Assembly (NCBI GenBank): GCA_021107195.1
Contig: JAIOTF010000160.1
Span: 1-8,304 of the forward strand
Source: Anaerolineaceae bacterium
GTDB taxonomy: Bacteria > Chloroflexota > Anaerolineae > Anaerolineales > Anaerolineaceae
DNA: 8,304 nucleotides
Reading direction: 5' to 3'
Part shown: positions 1 through 6,461 of the stretch, piece after piece
Numbering within the stretch: position 1 is the first letter of the stretch
Layout: each line of letters begins with the position of its first letter
Position numbers and translations under genes: made by a program
The notes under the pieces: model-generated
What the model saw: the letters and a program-made list of their open reading frames with translations, nothing else
Told to the model about the DNA's origin: nothing
Databases searched by the model: none

Positions 1-43
1 TGCCACAGCTTTTTTGATGCCAGAAAAAACAAGAGGAGAAAAT

Positions 44-1138
44 ATGGTCAAGAGTTGGTACTATCGTTACGAAGATTTATATGATTATGTTGTGCGTTTC
101 TTTGAGCATCTGCAAGTTCCGTCTGAAGATGCAAAGATCGCTGCGGATGTTCTTCTCTTGGCTGACCTGCGCGGGGTGAATTCTCACGGTATCATCCGTT
201 TGCATACTTATTACGGTGGCCGGCTGGTGAATGGCCGCATTGACATCCAGTCTCCGATCAAAACCTTGCGTGAAAGCCCGGTAACTTTGGCTCTGGATGG
301 AGGCAATGGTTTGGGGCAAGTAGTTGCCCATCAAGCCATGCAGCGCTGCCTGGAGAAGGCAGAAAAAGCCGGAGCTGCTCTTGTCACCGTGCGCAATAGT
401 AATCATTACGGTATTGCAGGTTATTACGCCATGATGGCTTTGCCGCACGATATGATTGGCATCAGCCTCACCAATTCACAGCCTTTCATGGTGCCTACCT
501 ATGGCCGGAAAGCACTCATTGGAACCAATCCGATTGCCGTGGCAGTCCCTGCTGGCAAAGAACGACCCTATGTGTTGGATATGGCGACCACTATCGTTCC
601 CCTCGGCAAGATCGTTGTTCATAGTAAGGCGCAGGAGGACATTCCCGAAGGATGGGGTATTGATAGGGATGGGCGCATTTCCACCGACCCAAATGCCGTG
701 ATAGACGGCGGAGCGCTGCTCCCGCTGGGTGGCAGTGATCTGATGCGAGGTTACAAAGGCTACGGTCTCAGTTTGCTCGTGGATATTCTCTCCGGCGTCC
801 TGTCCGGGGCGGCCTTTGCAGATACCGTTGGGCGGCCAAACGATTCCAATCCCGGCTCGAATGTAGGACATTTTTTTGCTGCAATCAAGATCGAGGCCCT
901 GCGTGATTTGATGGGTTTCAAAGCGGACATGGATCAAATCATTCGCCTGCTGAAGGACTCGCCAAAAGCCGAGGGACAGGAACGGATTTACATTCATGGT
1001 GAAAAAGAATTTGAACGCGCCGAGAGCGGTCGAAAACACGGTATCCCCTTGATGGAAACCGTTGTCGCCTCATTGCAGGAAGCTGGCAATTCTGTCGGCG
1101 TCCCCTTTAACCCGCAGCCGCTCGGCCCGGTGGATTGA
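44..1138 (+). CDS. Malate/L-lactate dehydrogenase family oxidoreductase (Ldh_2 type)
   Basis: A 364-residue cytosolic NAD(P)H-dependent 2-hydroxyacid dehydrogenase of the malate/L-lactate/ureidoglycolate/2,3-diketogulonate family, which is unrelated to classical Rossmann-fold LDH/MDH. Family motifs run in order: DLRGVNSHG (41-49, with the conserved SHG), VRNSNHYG (116-123), GTNPIAV (160-166), LDMATT (178-183), an IPEGW segment near 200-204, and GYKGYGLSLLVD (236-247). Length matches the usual 330-365 residues, so it looks intact. I chose ATG 44 because GAGGAGA at 33-39 lies just upstream; TTG 14 and ATG 17 in the same frame have no comparable site. The GGSDLMRGYKGYG loop resembles malate dehydrogenases more than ureidoglycolate ones, but substrate cannot be fixed from sequence: malate, lactate and sulfolactate are all possible. 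It appears to be monocistronic in this window; its promoter lies outside, to the left. Family assignment is very secure, substrate is not. Confidence 0.93.
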   Translation: MVKSWYYRYEDLYDYVVRFFEHLQVPSEDAKIAADVLLLADLRGVNSHGIIRLHTYYGGRLVNGRIDIQSPIKTLRESPVTLALDGGNGLGQVVAHQAMQRCLEKAEKAGAALVTVRNSNHYGIAGYYAMMALPHDMIGISLTNSQPFMVPTYGRKALIGTNPIAVAVPAGKERPYVLDMATTIVPLGKIVVHSKAQEDIPEGWGIDRDGRISTDPNAVIDGGALLPLGGSDLMRGYKGYGLSLLVDILSGVLSGAAFADTVGRPNDSNPGSNVGHFFAAIKIEALRDLMGFKADMDQIIRLLKDSPKAEGQERIYIHGEKEFERAESGRKHGIPLMETVVASLQEAGNSVGVPFNPQPLGPVD

Positions 1139-1191
1139 GAAGAATCTGATGAGTCAGGTTTTCTCGCACAGTCTGTATTAAAAAATGCAGC

Positions 1192-1230
1192 CTCCCGCAA
1201 ATTTCAAATTCGCGGGAGATTATTCTTTGT
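1192..1230. terminator. Intrinsic terminator, possibly bidirectional, between convergent genes
   Basis: CTCCCGC (1192-1198) pairs perfectly with GCGGGAG (1212-1218). After one mismatch, three more A/T pairs close the loop. On the plus strand a U-rich tract (ATTATTCTTT) follows the stem. On the minus strand the stem is followed after a few bases by six U (complement of 1180-1186). It lies 53 bases beyond the dehydrogenase stop and 66 bases beyond the GH13 stop, so it could end both convergent transcripts. Confidence 0.75.
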
Positions 1231-1246
1231 TCTGGTTTTCAAAAAT

Positions 1247-1267
1247 CCTGAACCCTGTTCCCTGATA
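1247..1267. repeat. Three tandem degenerate heptamers (CCTGAAC-CCTGTTC-CCTGATA)
   Basis: Three consecutive 7-base units share CCTGWWH and abut without spacers. They lie 17 bases beyond the stop codon of the GH13 gene, on its 3' side. The same unit type recurs at 7246-7273. This resembles the short tandemly repeated heptamers known from intergenic DNA of cyanobacteria and some other bacteria; no function is evident. Confidence 0.6.
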
Positions 1268-1284
1268 CACTAATTTTCTGCCCC

Positions 1285-2889
1285 CTACTCCCTTAACAAA
1301 ATACACGCCTCATTTGGCGCTAGCGGCAGCGCCCCGTTCTCAATCTCTGCCTCGCGCGGCCCCTTGTTGGAGAGCAGCACTTTCCAGTCAGCGTTGCGCA
1401 GTTCGCGTCCAAGCACTAACGGAATATACCGCTTGCTGAAGTTGAGTGCCACCAACACCGTTTGTTCTGTCGTCTGACGCAGATATCCAAGAATGGCGCG
1501 TGGGTCGTTGGTCAGCGTGATGATCATCCCGCGCCGCAGTGCAGGCGTGTTGCGTCGTATCTGGAGTAACTGCCGATAGAAATGCAGCAGGGATTCCGGG
1601 TCTGCTTCCTGGGCTGCCACATTGCGCTGACCGGCATTTTCATGCACTGGCAGCCACGGCGTCCCGCTGGTGAATCCGGCCTGCGCCTCATCGTTCCATT
1701 GCATCGGTGAGCGGCAGCCATCTCGCCCGACCATGATCGGCCAGTATCGTTTTCCGACTGGGTCTTTGATCTCGCTGCGCTTTCGCACGGGGATGTCGCG
1801 CATCCCGATCTCTTCTCCATAGTACAGGAAAGGCGTGCCGCGCTGGGTAAGCAGAAAAGCCGCTGCAACTTTCAACCGCTCATCATCTTCTCCCTTACCG
1901 ACCCGTGTCGCAATCCGCCTTACATCATGGTTGTTGAGTACGTAGGTGGGCCAGGTTTCGGGGTGAAGTGCCTGCTCCCAGCGTTGAACGCCGTTCAGGA
2001 AGAAGCGTGGTTTCCAGCGGTATTTGAGGAAGTCAAAATTGAATGCCGCATGCAGCCGGCCGGGAGCTGAATATTGCGCCGCTTTTCGTGCAGTTGCCAG
2101 GAAAGTCTCGCCGATCGCATACCGTTCAGGATATTCATCCAGCAGGCTGCGGATCTCCTCCAGCAAGGGCAGCATCTCCGGCTGATCGTTGTCGTAGATA
2201 TGCTCCTGCCGGTCAAATTTGCGGATGCCTGTTTTGGCCGGGTTGGAACGGAAACCGGCATCTTTGAAATAGCAGTTGAACACGTCCAGGCGGAAACCAT
2301 CCACACCGCGCTCCAGCCAGAAACGGAACACATTCAGCATGGCCTGGCGCACTTGTGGATTGCGCCAGTTTACGTCGGGTTGTTCCTTGTAAAACATGTG
2401 GAAGTAGTATTGCTTTCTTTGAGGGTCAAACTCCCAGCCAGAACCGCCAAACACGGATGCCCAGTTATTGGGCGGCCCGCCGCTTGGAGCAGGATCGCGC
2501 CACAAGTACCAATCGTGGTAAGGGTTGCTTTTATCGCTGCGCGATTCCAGGAACCAGGCATGCTGGTCAGAAGTGTGATTTAGCACCAGGTCAAGCACAA
2601 TGCGCAAACCACGTTGGTGTGCAGCCTGCAGGAGGCGATCAAAATCTTCCAGCGTTCCAAACCGCGGATCGATATTCGTATAGTCGCTGACATCATACCC
2701 AAAGTCAGCATCAGGCGAAGGGTAGATCGGCGAGAGCCAGATTGCATCTACCCCCAATGATTGAATATAGTCCAACTGTTCCGTGATCCCGTTGAGATCA
2801 CCCAGGCCATCGCCGCTGCTGTCGGCAAACGAGCGGGGATAGATCTGGTAAATAACACCATCCCGCCACCACAAAAAATCTTTATCCAT
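1285..2889 (-). CDS. GH13 alpha-glucosidase, oligo-1,6-glucosidase-like
   Basis: A 534-residue retaining alpha-glucosidase of glycoside hydrolase family 13, releasing glucose from the non-reducing end of short oligosaccharides. No signal peptide is visible, so it should act in the cytosol. Motifs in order: metal-binding-type loop DSSGDGLGDLNG (23-34), GVDAIWLSP (46-54), region I DLVLNH (100-105), region V QPDVNW (170-175), region II GFRLDV (198-203) with nucleophile Asp202, region III IGETF (259-263) with acid/base Glu261, region IV NNHD (319-322) with Asp322. A C-terminal beta-sandwich follows from about residue 450. QPDVNW (close to QPDLNW) and Val203 after the nucleophile are features linked to alpha-1,6 specificity (isomaltose, panose, dextran oligosaccharides) rather than maltase activity. 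ATG 2889 is chosen over the in-frame TTG at 2901 because GAGGTG (complement of 2894-2899) precedes it. It diverges from a sugar ABC ATPase gene, which suggests a shared sugar pathway. A trehalulose- or sucrose-type specificity remains possible. Confidence 0.94.
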   Translation of the reverse strand: MDKDFLWWRDGVIYQIYPRSFADSSGDGLGDLNGITEQLDYIQSLGVDAIWLSPIYPSPDADFGYDVSDYTNIDPRFGTLEDFDRLLQAAHQRGLRIVLDLVLNHTSDQHAWFLESRSDKSNPYHDWYLWRDPAPSGGPPNNWASVFGGSGWEFDPQRKQYYFHMFYKEQPDVNWRNPQVRQAMLNVFRFWLERGVDGFRLDVFNCYFKDAGFRSNPAKTGIRKFDRQEHIYDNDQPEMLPLLEEIRSLLDEYPERYAIGETFLATARKAAQYSAPGRLHAAFNFDFLKYRWKPRFFLNGVQRWEQALHPETWPTYVLNNHDVRRIATRVGKGEDDERLKVAAAFLLTQRGTPFLYYGEEIGMRDIPVRKRSEIKDPVGKRYWPIMVGRDGCRSPMQWNDEAQAGFTSGTPWLPVHENAGQRNVAAQEADPESLLHFYRQLLQIRRNTPALRRGMIITLTNDPRAILGYLRQTTEQTVLVALNFSKRYIPLVLGRELRNADWKVLLSNKGPREAEIENGALPLAPNEACILLRE

Positions 2890-2949
2890 TAGACACCTCA
2901 ATATCCGGATTTCAATATTTCTTAAGTGTATCTGCTTTTGAGAAAAGTG

Positions 2950-2997
2950 GGGTGAAACAGCAGGGTGAAAGTTGTTGCGGTTTTCTTTCTTTTCACC
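2950..2997. promoter_or_regulatory. Candidate operator: two direct and one inverted GGTGAAA motifs
   Basis: GGGTGAAA occurs at 2950-2957 and again at 2963-2970, 13 bases apart in the same orientation. The inverted form TTTCACC is at 2991-2997, directly against the -10 box at 2998-3003. The last two are arms of a 7-bp inverted repeat with a 20-base gap that spans the predicted -35 box. The position between divergent sugar-use genes suggests binding by a regulator, but the regulator is not identifiable, and a chance origin is possible for so short a word. Confidence 0.35.
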
Positions 2998-3003
2998 TAT
3001 AAT
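2975..3003 (+). promoter_or_regulatory. Sigma-70-type promoter for the sugar ABC ATPase gene
   Basis: A perfect -10 box TATAAT (2998-3003) lies exactly 17 bases after TTGCGG (2975-2980), which keeps the TTG core of the -35 box. The expected start near 3010 would give a leader of about 40 bases with AAGGAGG at 3035-3041 and ATG at 3051. No equally good promoter was seen on the opposite strand for the GH13 gene. Confidence 0.7.
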
Positions 3004-3050
3004 AAAGCCACTATATTCGATACCGGAGAACCGGAAGGAGGACCGTAGTT

Positions 3051-4163
3051 ATGGCAAGTGTAACCTATGATCATGTTGTAAAGAAGTTTGGTGATTTCAC
3101 CGCGCTTCACGATCTTTGTCTGGATATCAAGGACAAAGAATTTCTTGTGTTGGTTGGCCCGTCTGGCTGTGGCAAATCGACTGCATTACGTTGTTTGGCT
3201 GGGTTGGAGGAGATCACTGGTGGTGAAGTCCGCATCGGCGATCGTGTAGTCAATGATGTTCCCCCCAAGGACAGAGACATTGCTATGGTCTTCCAGTCCT
3301 ATGCCCTGTATCCGCACATGACAGTGTACGATAACATGGCATTCGGGTTGAAGCTTCGCAAGACCCCCAAAGAGGAAGTTAACGAGCGGGTGAAAGAAGC
3401 AGCCCGTATCCTGGGCATCGAGCCGCTTTTAGCCCGCAAGCCGCGCGAGCTTTCTGGCGGTCAGCGCCAGCGTGTTGCTCTTGGCCGGGCCATCGTTCGC
3501 AACCCCCAAGTATTCCTTTTGGACGAGCCGCTCTCGAACCTGGATGCCAAGCTGCGTGTCCAGACCCGTTCCGAGATCAGCAAACTGCACCACAATTTGC
3601 AGACCACCTTCATCTACGTGACCCACGACCAGGTGGAAGCTATGACCATGGCCGACCGTATCGCTGTGATGAACAAAGGCCTTCTGCAGCAGTTGGATAC
3701 CCCGCACAACCTCTATGATCACCCGGACAATATGTTTGTGGCAGGTTTTATTGGTTCACCGTCAACGAACTTCTTCCCGGCGCATCTGCGCAATGAAGGT
3801 GATGATATTGTCGTCGAAACAGGCGCTTTCCGCGTGAAACTGCCGGCAGCCGTCCGTGAAACGTACAAATCGTATGTGGATAAAGAAGTTATCTTTGGTA
3901 TCCGTCCTGAGGATGTTCATGCCGTTGACTATATTCCCGCAGGTATCTCGTCTGCTCTGGTGGATGCTAAAGTTGATGTCACCGAGTTGATGGGTAATGA
4001 GATTTTCCTCTACCTCTTGATTGGAGGAAATCAATTTGTAGCCCGTGTTGACCCGCGTGCTAAGTACTCGATCGGCGATGAGGTACAGGTAGCCCTTAAT
4101 ATGGACAACTGCCACATCTTTGATCCGGCAGCCAACCCGGATAACCCGGTTGCAATTCGCTGA
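3051..4163 (+). CDS. Sugar ABC transporter ATPase subunit, MsmK/UgpC/MalK type
   Basis: A 370-residue ATP-binding subunit of a CUT1-type carbohydrate importer; it would drive uptake of oligosaccharides or polyols by docking on membrane permeases at the cytoplasmic face. Visible in order: Walker A GPSGCGKST (36-44), Q-loop Gln82 in MVFQSYALYPHM, signature LSGGQRQRV (134-142), Walker B FLLDEP (155-160) with D-loop SNLDA (162-166), H-loop His192 in YVTHDQVEAMTMADR, the GFIGSPSTNF junction (232-241), and a C-terminal OB/TOBE region with FGIRPEDV (282-289). This layout and length are those of the MalK-like subgroup. The start has AAGGAGG nine bases upstream. No permease or binding-protein gene adjoins it, as is common where one ATPase serves several importers (MsmK-like sharing); that role is inferred. 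It diverges from the GH13 gene and is followed by a strong terminator. Substrate cannot be read from the ATPase itself. Confidence 0.95.
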   Translation: MASVTYDHVVKKFGDFTALHDLCLDIKDKEFLVLVGPSGCGKSTALRCLAGLEEITGGEVRIGDRVVNDVPPKDRDIAMVFQSYALYPHMTVYDNMAFGLKLRKTPKEEVNERVKEAARILGIEPLLARKPRELSGGQRQRVALGRAIVRNPQVFLLDEPLSNLDAKLRVQTRSEISKLHHNLQTTFIYVTHDQVEAMTMADRIAVMNKGLLQQLDTPHNLYDHPDNMFVAGFIGSPSTNFFPAHLRNEGDDIVVETGAFRVKLPAAVRETYKSYVDKEVIFGIRPEDVHAVDYIPAGISSALVDAKVDVTELMGNEIFLYLLIGGNQFVARVDPRAKYSIGDEVQVALNMDNCHIFDPAANPDNPVAIR

Positions 4164-4194
4164 TCATTAAGTAAAGCGGCAATTTTGCAGTATC

Positions 4195-4230
4195 CTTATA
4201 GCGCAAGAATTTCTTGCGCTATAAGTTTTT
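4195..4230 (+). terminator. Strong intrinsic terminator after the ABC ATPase gene
   Basis: A perfect 14-bp stem (4195-4208 pairing with 4212-4225, core AGCGCAAG/CTTGCGCT) has a 3-base loop and is followed directly by five U (4226-4230). It begins 32 bases after the ATPase stop and ends 24 bases before the gpmA start codon, so either it leaks or gpmA has a promoter inside this short space. Confidence 0.9.
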
Positions 4231-4254
4231 GAATAAGTGATAAAAGGAGTTAAT

Positions 4255-5001
4255 ATGATCAAATTAGTGCTTTTGCGTCACGGCGAAAGTGAATGGAACA
4301 AGAAAAATCTCTTCACTGGCTGGACCGATGTCGATCTTTCTGAGCAGGGGATCAAGGAAGCCAAAGCGGCAGCTGATTACCTCAAGGAGGACGGCTTTAC
4401 TTTTGATATCGCCTATACCTCTGTCTTGAAGCGTGCCATCCGCACCCTCTGGATGACTCTGGACGGTATGGATTTGATGTGGATTCCTGTGGTGCGCAAC
4501 TGGCGTCTCAATGAGCGTCATTATGGTGCTTTACAGGGCTTGAACAAAGCCGAAACAGCCGCAAAATACGGTGATGACCAGGTTTTGATCTGGCGGCGCA
4601 GTTATGACACCCAGCCGCCGGCTTTGGAGAAAGACGATGAACGCTTTCCCGGCCACGATCCGCGCTACAAAGATCTGGCTGATACAGACTTGCCCCAGGC
4701 AGAATGTTTGAAGGACACCGTTGCTCGCTTCCTGCCATTCTGGCATGAAACCATTGTCCCATCACTGAAACAGGGCAAGAAGGTTTTGATCGCCGCACAC
4801 GGCAATAGTTTGCGCGCATTGGTCAAATATCTGGATCACGTGCCGGATGAAGAAATCGTCGGCCTGAACATCCCCACCGGCATGCCGCTGGTTTATGAAC
4901 TGGACGATGATTTGAAACCCATTCGCCATTATTACCTCGGCGACCCCGAGCAGGTGAAGAAGGCCATGGAAGCTGTTGCCAATCAGGGCAAGGCAAAATA
5001 G
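4255..5001 (+). CDS. gpmA: 2,3-bisphosphoglycerate-dependent phosphoglycerate mutase
   Basis: A 248-residue cytosolic glycolytic enzyme interconverting 3- and 2-phosphoglycerate through a phosphohistidine. It carries LLRHGESEWN (6-15) with the phosphorylated His9, the NLFTGWTDVDLSEQG stretch (18-32), SVLKRAIRT (56-64), LNERHYGALQGLNK (85-98) with acid/base Glu87, and AAHGNSLRAL (180-189) with His182. These match the E. coli GpmA catalytic set (His11, Glu89, His184) with a constant offset of two. Length is that of the dimeric/tetrameric dPGM group rather than the shorter broad-specificity phosphatases. ATG 4255 is chosen because AAAAGGAG (4242-4249) lies five bases before it; the in-frame GTG at 4237 sits ahead of that site and just after a terminator. 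It is bounded on both sides by terminators. Assignment is secure. Confidence 0.97.
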   Translation: MIKLVLLRHGESEWNKKNLFTGWTDVDLSEQGIKEAKAAADYLKEDGFTFDIAYTSVLKRAIRTLWMTLDGMDLMWIPVVRNWRLNERHYGALQGLNKAETAAKYGDDQVLIWRRSYDTQPPALEKDDERFPGHDPRYKDLADTDLPQAECLKDTVARFLPFWHETIVPSLKQGKKVLIAAHGNSLRALVKYLDHVPDEEIVGLNIPTGMPLVYELDDDLKPIRHYYLGDPEQVKKAMEAVANQGKAK

Positions 5002-5027
5002 CTTTCACTTTAACATTGAATAGCAAC

Positions 5028-5065
5028 AAGGGCTGTCTGATGATTTTCAGACAGCCCTTTTTTTT
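5028..5065 (+). terminator. Strong intrinsic terminator after gpmA
   Basis: A perfect 13-bp stem (5028-5040 with 5047-5059, core GGGCTGTCTG/CAGACAGCCC) and a 6-base loop are followed by an eight-T run (5058-5065). It starts 26 bases after the gpmA stop. In the opposite direction the U tract is poor, so it is probably not an efficient terminator for the converging minus-strand gene. Confidence 0.93.
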
Positions 5066-5202
5066 CAGACCATCAGGAACAATTCATCAGCTTTCAGGCG
5101 GATTGTGTTCACAGCTATCAAAACACGGGCGAAGAAATGGTTGTGGCAATCATGCTGATTTCATATATGCCATAGGGGGCCTTGTCTTGGGCCGCAAAAC
5201 CC

Positions 5203-6420
5203 CTAAAAGATCACTTGCAACACACTGTCGATTTTTTCCAGTGCCGCCAGTGCCGCCGCGGCCTCGCTCGGTGCCAATGCTGCCAGGTCAACTTCATCTA
5301 ATTCGCTTTCCAGTGCTGTAAATGCCCCTTGCACATCAAGGTCATTATTCATCCGCTGCCGGAAAATGGTCTCCAGCCGCTCACTTAACTTGGACGCACT
5401 GCTGGCAGTTCCTGGCGCCGCCCGGCGCAGGGCAGCAGCTTTTTGTCGAAAAGCGCGCAGCCGGCTGGCGGAATTTGCCATGCTCTCTTTACTGAAATCC
5501 AATTGCTGCCGGTAGGGATGGTCGATCAGTACAAAGCGGATCTCCTCGGCAGAATAACCCAGTTCGAGCAGGGTCGAGGTGTAATACACGTTGCCCAGGC
5601 TTTTGGCCATCTTTTTTCCATTGGACAAGAGGTGCCCGCCGTGCATCCAGTAACGTGCCATCTCATATTCCCGGGCTGCCTCGATGATTGCCACGTTGTA
5701 ATCGTGGTGGCGCACCAGATTATCCACACCGCCGCAGTAAATAGAGAGGGATTCATCCATACAGCCGACGATGATGCTCGCGTCCTGCACGTTCCACGCC
5801 GGCCGGCCGCGGCCGATAGGGGTCTCCCAGTCTATGCCGGCAGCTTTCTTCTCACCATACCACAGGATGAAATCGCCCTTGTTCCACCAGTTGGGCGGAT
5901 AATTATCCAAGTGGAAGCGGCGGGTTTCTTTTGGCCAGTCGCTCAAGTCGAGGTGGGCGATCTTGCCAAACGAGGCAAACTTCAGGGCATCGTAATAGAC
6001 ATTGCCATCATGCCAGTAGGCAAAGCCTTTTTCCAGTAAGGTCTCGATTAACTGCACCGCATGCTCCACGTGATCTGAGGCGCGTGCCAGGTGATCAGGA
6101 TGCTTAATGCGCAACAGGGCCATCTCCTCGACAAATTGGGAGATATTCTCTTCGGTGATCTCGTGCAGCGGACGTCCTTGTTTCTCAGCCTCCAACAAGG
6201 CTTTGTCTTCCAGATCGGTGATATTCATCCCTCGCTGCACTGTGTAGCCGAGATATTCCAGATAGCGCACCGTCACATCTTCGTACAGGAAGGTACGGAA
6301 ATTACCAATATGTGCCCGCCGGTATATGGAAGGACCGCAGGTAAAGATCCTGACCTTGTTGGAGTCCACCGGCATAAAAGTCTCCATCTGGTTGGAGGCT
6401 GTGTTGAAGAGTTTCAACAT
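5203..6420 (-). CDS. Cysteinyl-tRNA synthetase paralogue with altered zinc site and no anticodon-binding domain
   Basis: A 405-residue class I aminoacyl-tRNA-synthetase-like protein, clearly of the CysRS fold. Seen: FTCGPSIYRRAHIGN (26-40) with Cys28 and the HIGN signature, MNITDLEDK (64-72), HPDHLARASDHV (106-117), GDFILW (181-186), GRPAW (204-208), GGVDNLVRHHDYN (229-241) and KMAKS (269-273). A gapless match to E. coli CysRS from GRPGW to HHENE shows the zinc ligands Cys28 and His234 kept (Cys28, His237), but Cys209 replaced by Asp212 and Glu238 by Asn241; His of IHGGG becomes Tyr227. The protein ends where the helical DALR-type domain ends (DSVLQVIF, like AVLGLL), so the roughly 70-residue C-terminal anticodon-binding domain is missing. 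ATP-dependent amino acid activation is likely; cysteine and tRNA as substrates are doubtful. The architecture recalls MshC, which attaches cysteine to a sugar amine, but MshC uses a zinc site. ATG 6420 matches the usual CysRS N-terminus; AAGGAG precedes it by 11 bases. The gene starts 41 bases after the Lit-like gene, probably in one operon. A divergent genuine CysRS is not excluded. Confidence 0.82.
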   Translation of the reverse strand: MLKLFNTASNQMETFMPVDSNKVRIFTCGPSIYRRAHIGNFRTFLYEDVTVRYLEYLGYTVQRGMNITDLEDKALLEAEKQGRPLHEITEENISQFVEEMALLRIKHPDHLARASDHVEHAVQLIETLLEKGFAYWHDGNVYYDALKFASFGKIAHLDLSDWPKETRRFHLDNYPPNWWNKGDFILWYGEKKAAGIDWETPIGRGRPAWNVQDASIIVGCMDESLSIYCGGVDNLVRHHDYNVAIIEAAREYEMARYWMHGGHLLSNGKKMAKSLGNVYYTSTLLELGYSAEEIRFVLIDHPYRQQLDFSKESMANSASRLRAFRQKAAALRRAAPGTASSASKLSERLETIFRQRMNNDLDVQGAFTALESELDEVDLAALAPSEAAAALAALEKIDSVLQVIF

Positions 6421-6461
6421 AGAATAAAATGCTCCTTGCAGCAAAGGTGAAACGGGCTTGA

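Noticed and set aside
1..43. Possible end of an upstream gene (in-frame TGA at 15-17) or terminator tail (six T at 10-15)
   Set aside because: Too little sequence is available to support either.
476..1039. 187-codon minus-strand open frame within the dehydrogenase gene
   Set aside because: Opposite strand of a well-conserved gene, with low-complexity shadow composition and no start signal.
2074..2583. 169-codon plus-strand open frame inside the GH13 gene
   Set aside because: Antisense to conserved GH13 catalytic regions, with no motif and no ribosome binding site.
3023..3034. CCGG-AGAA-CCGG small hairpin before the ABC ATPase ribosome binding site
   Set aside because: Four base pairs only, too weak to call a regulatory structure.
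5016..5321. 101-codon plus-strand open frame after gpmA
   Set aside because: It runs through the gpmA terminator hairpin and its T tract and then into the antisense of the CysRS-like gene, so it is not a plausible gene. The 5066-5202 spacer shows no convincing gene or RNA.
5443..6039. 198-codon plus-strand open frame
   Set aside because: It lies fully antisense to the CysRS paralogue, has no ribosome binding site or recognisable motif, and is explained by codon bias of the real gene.
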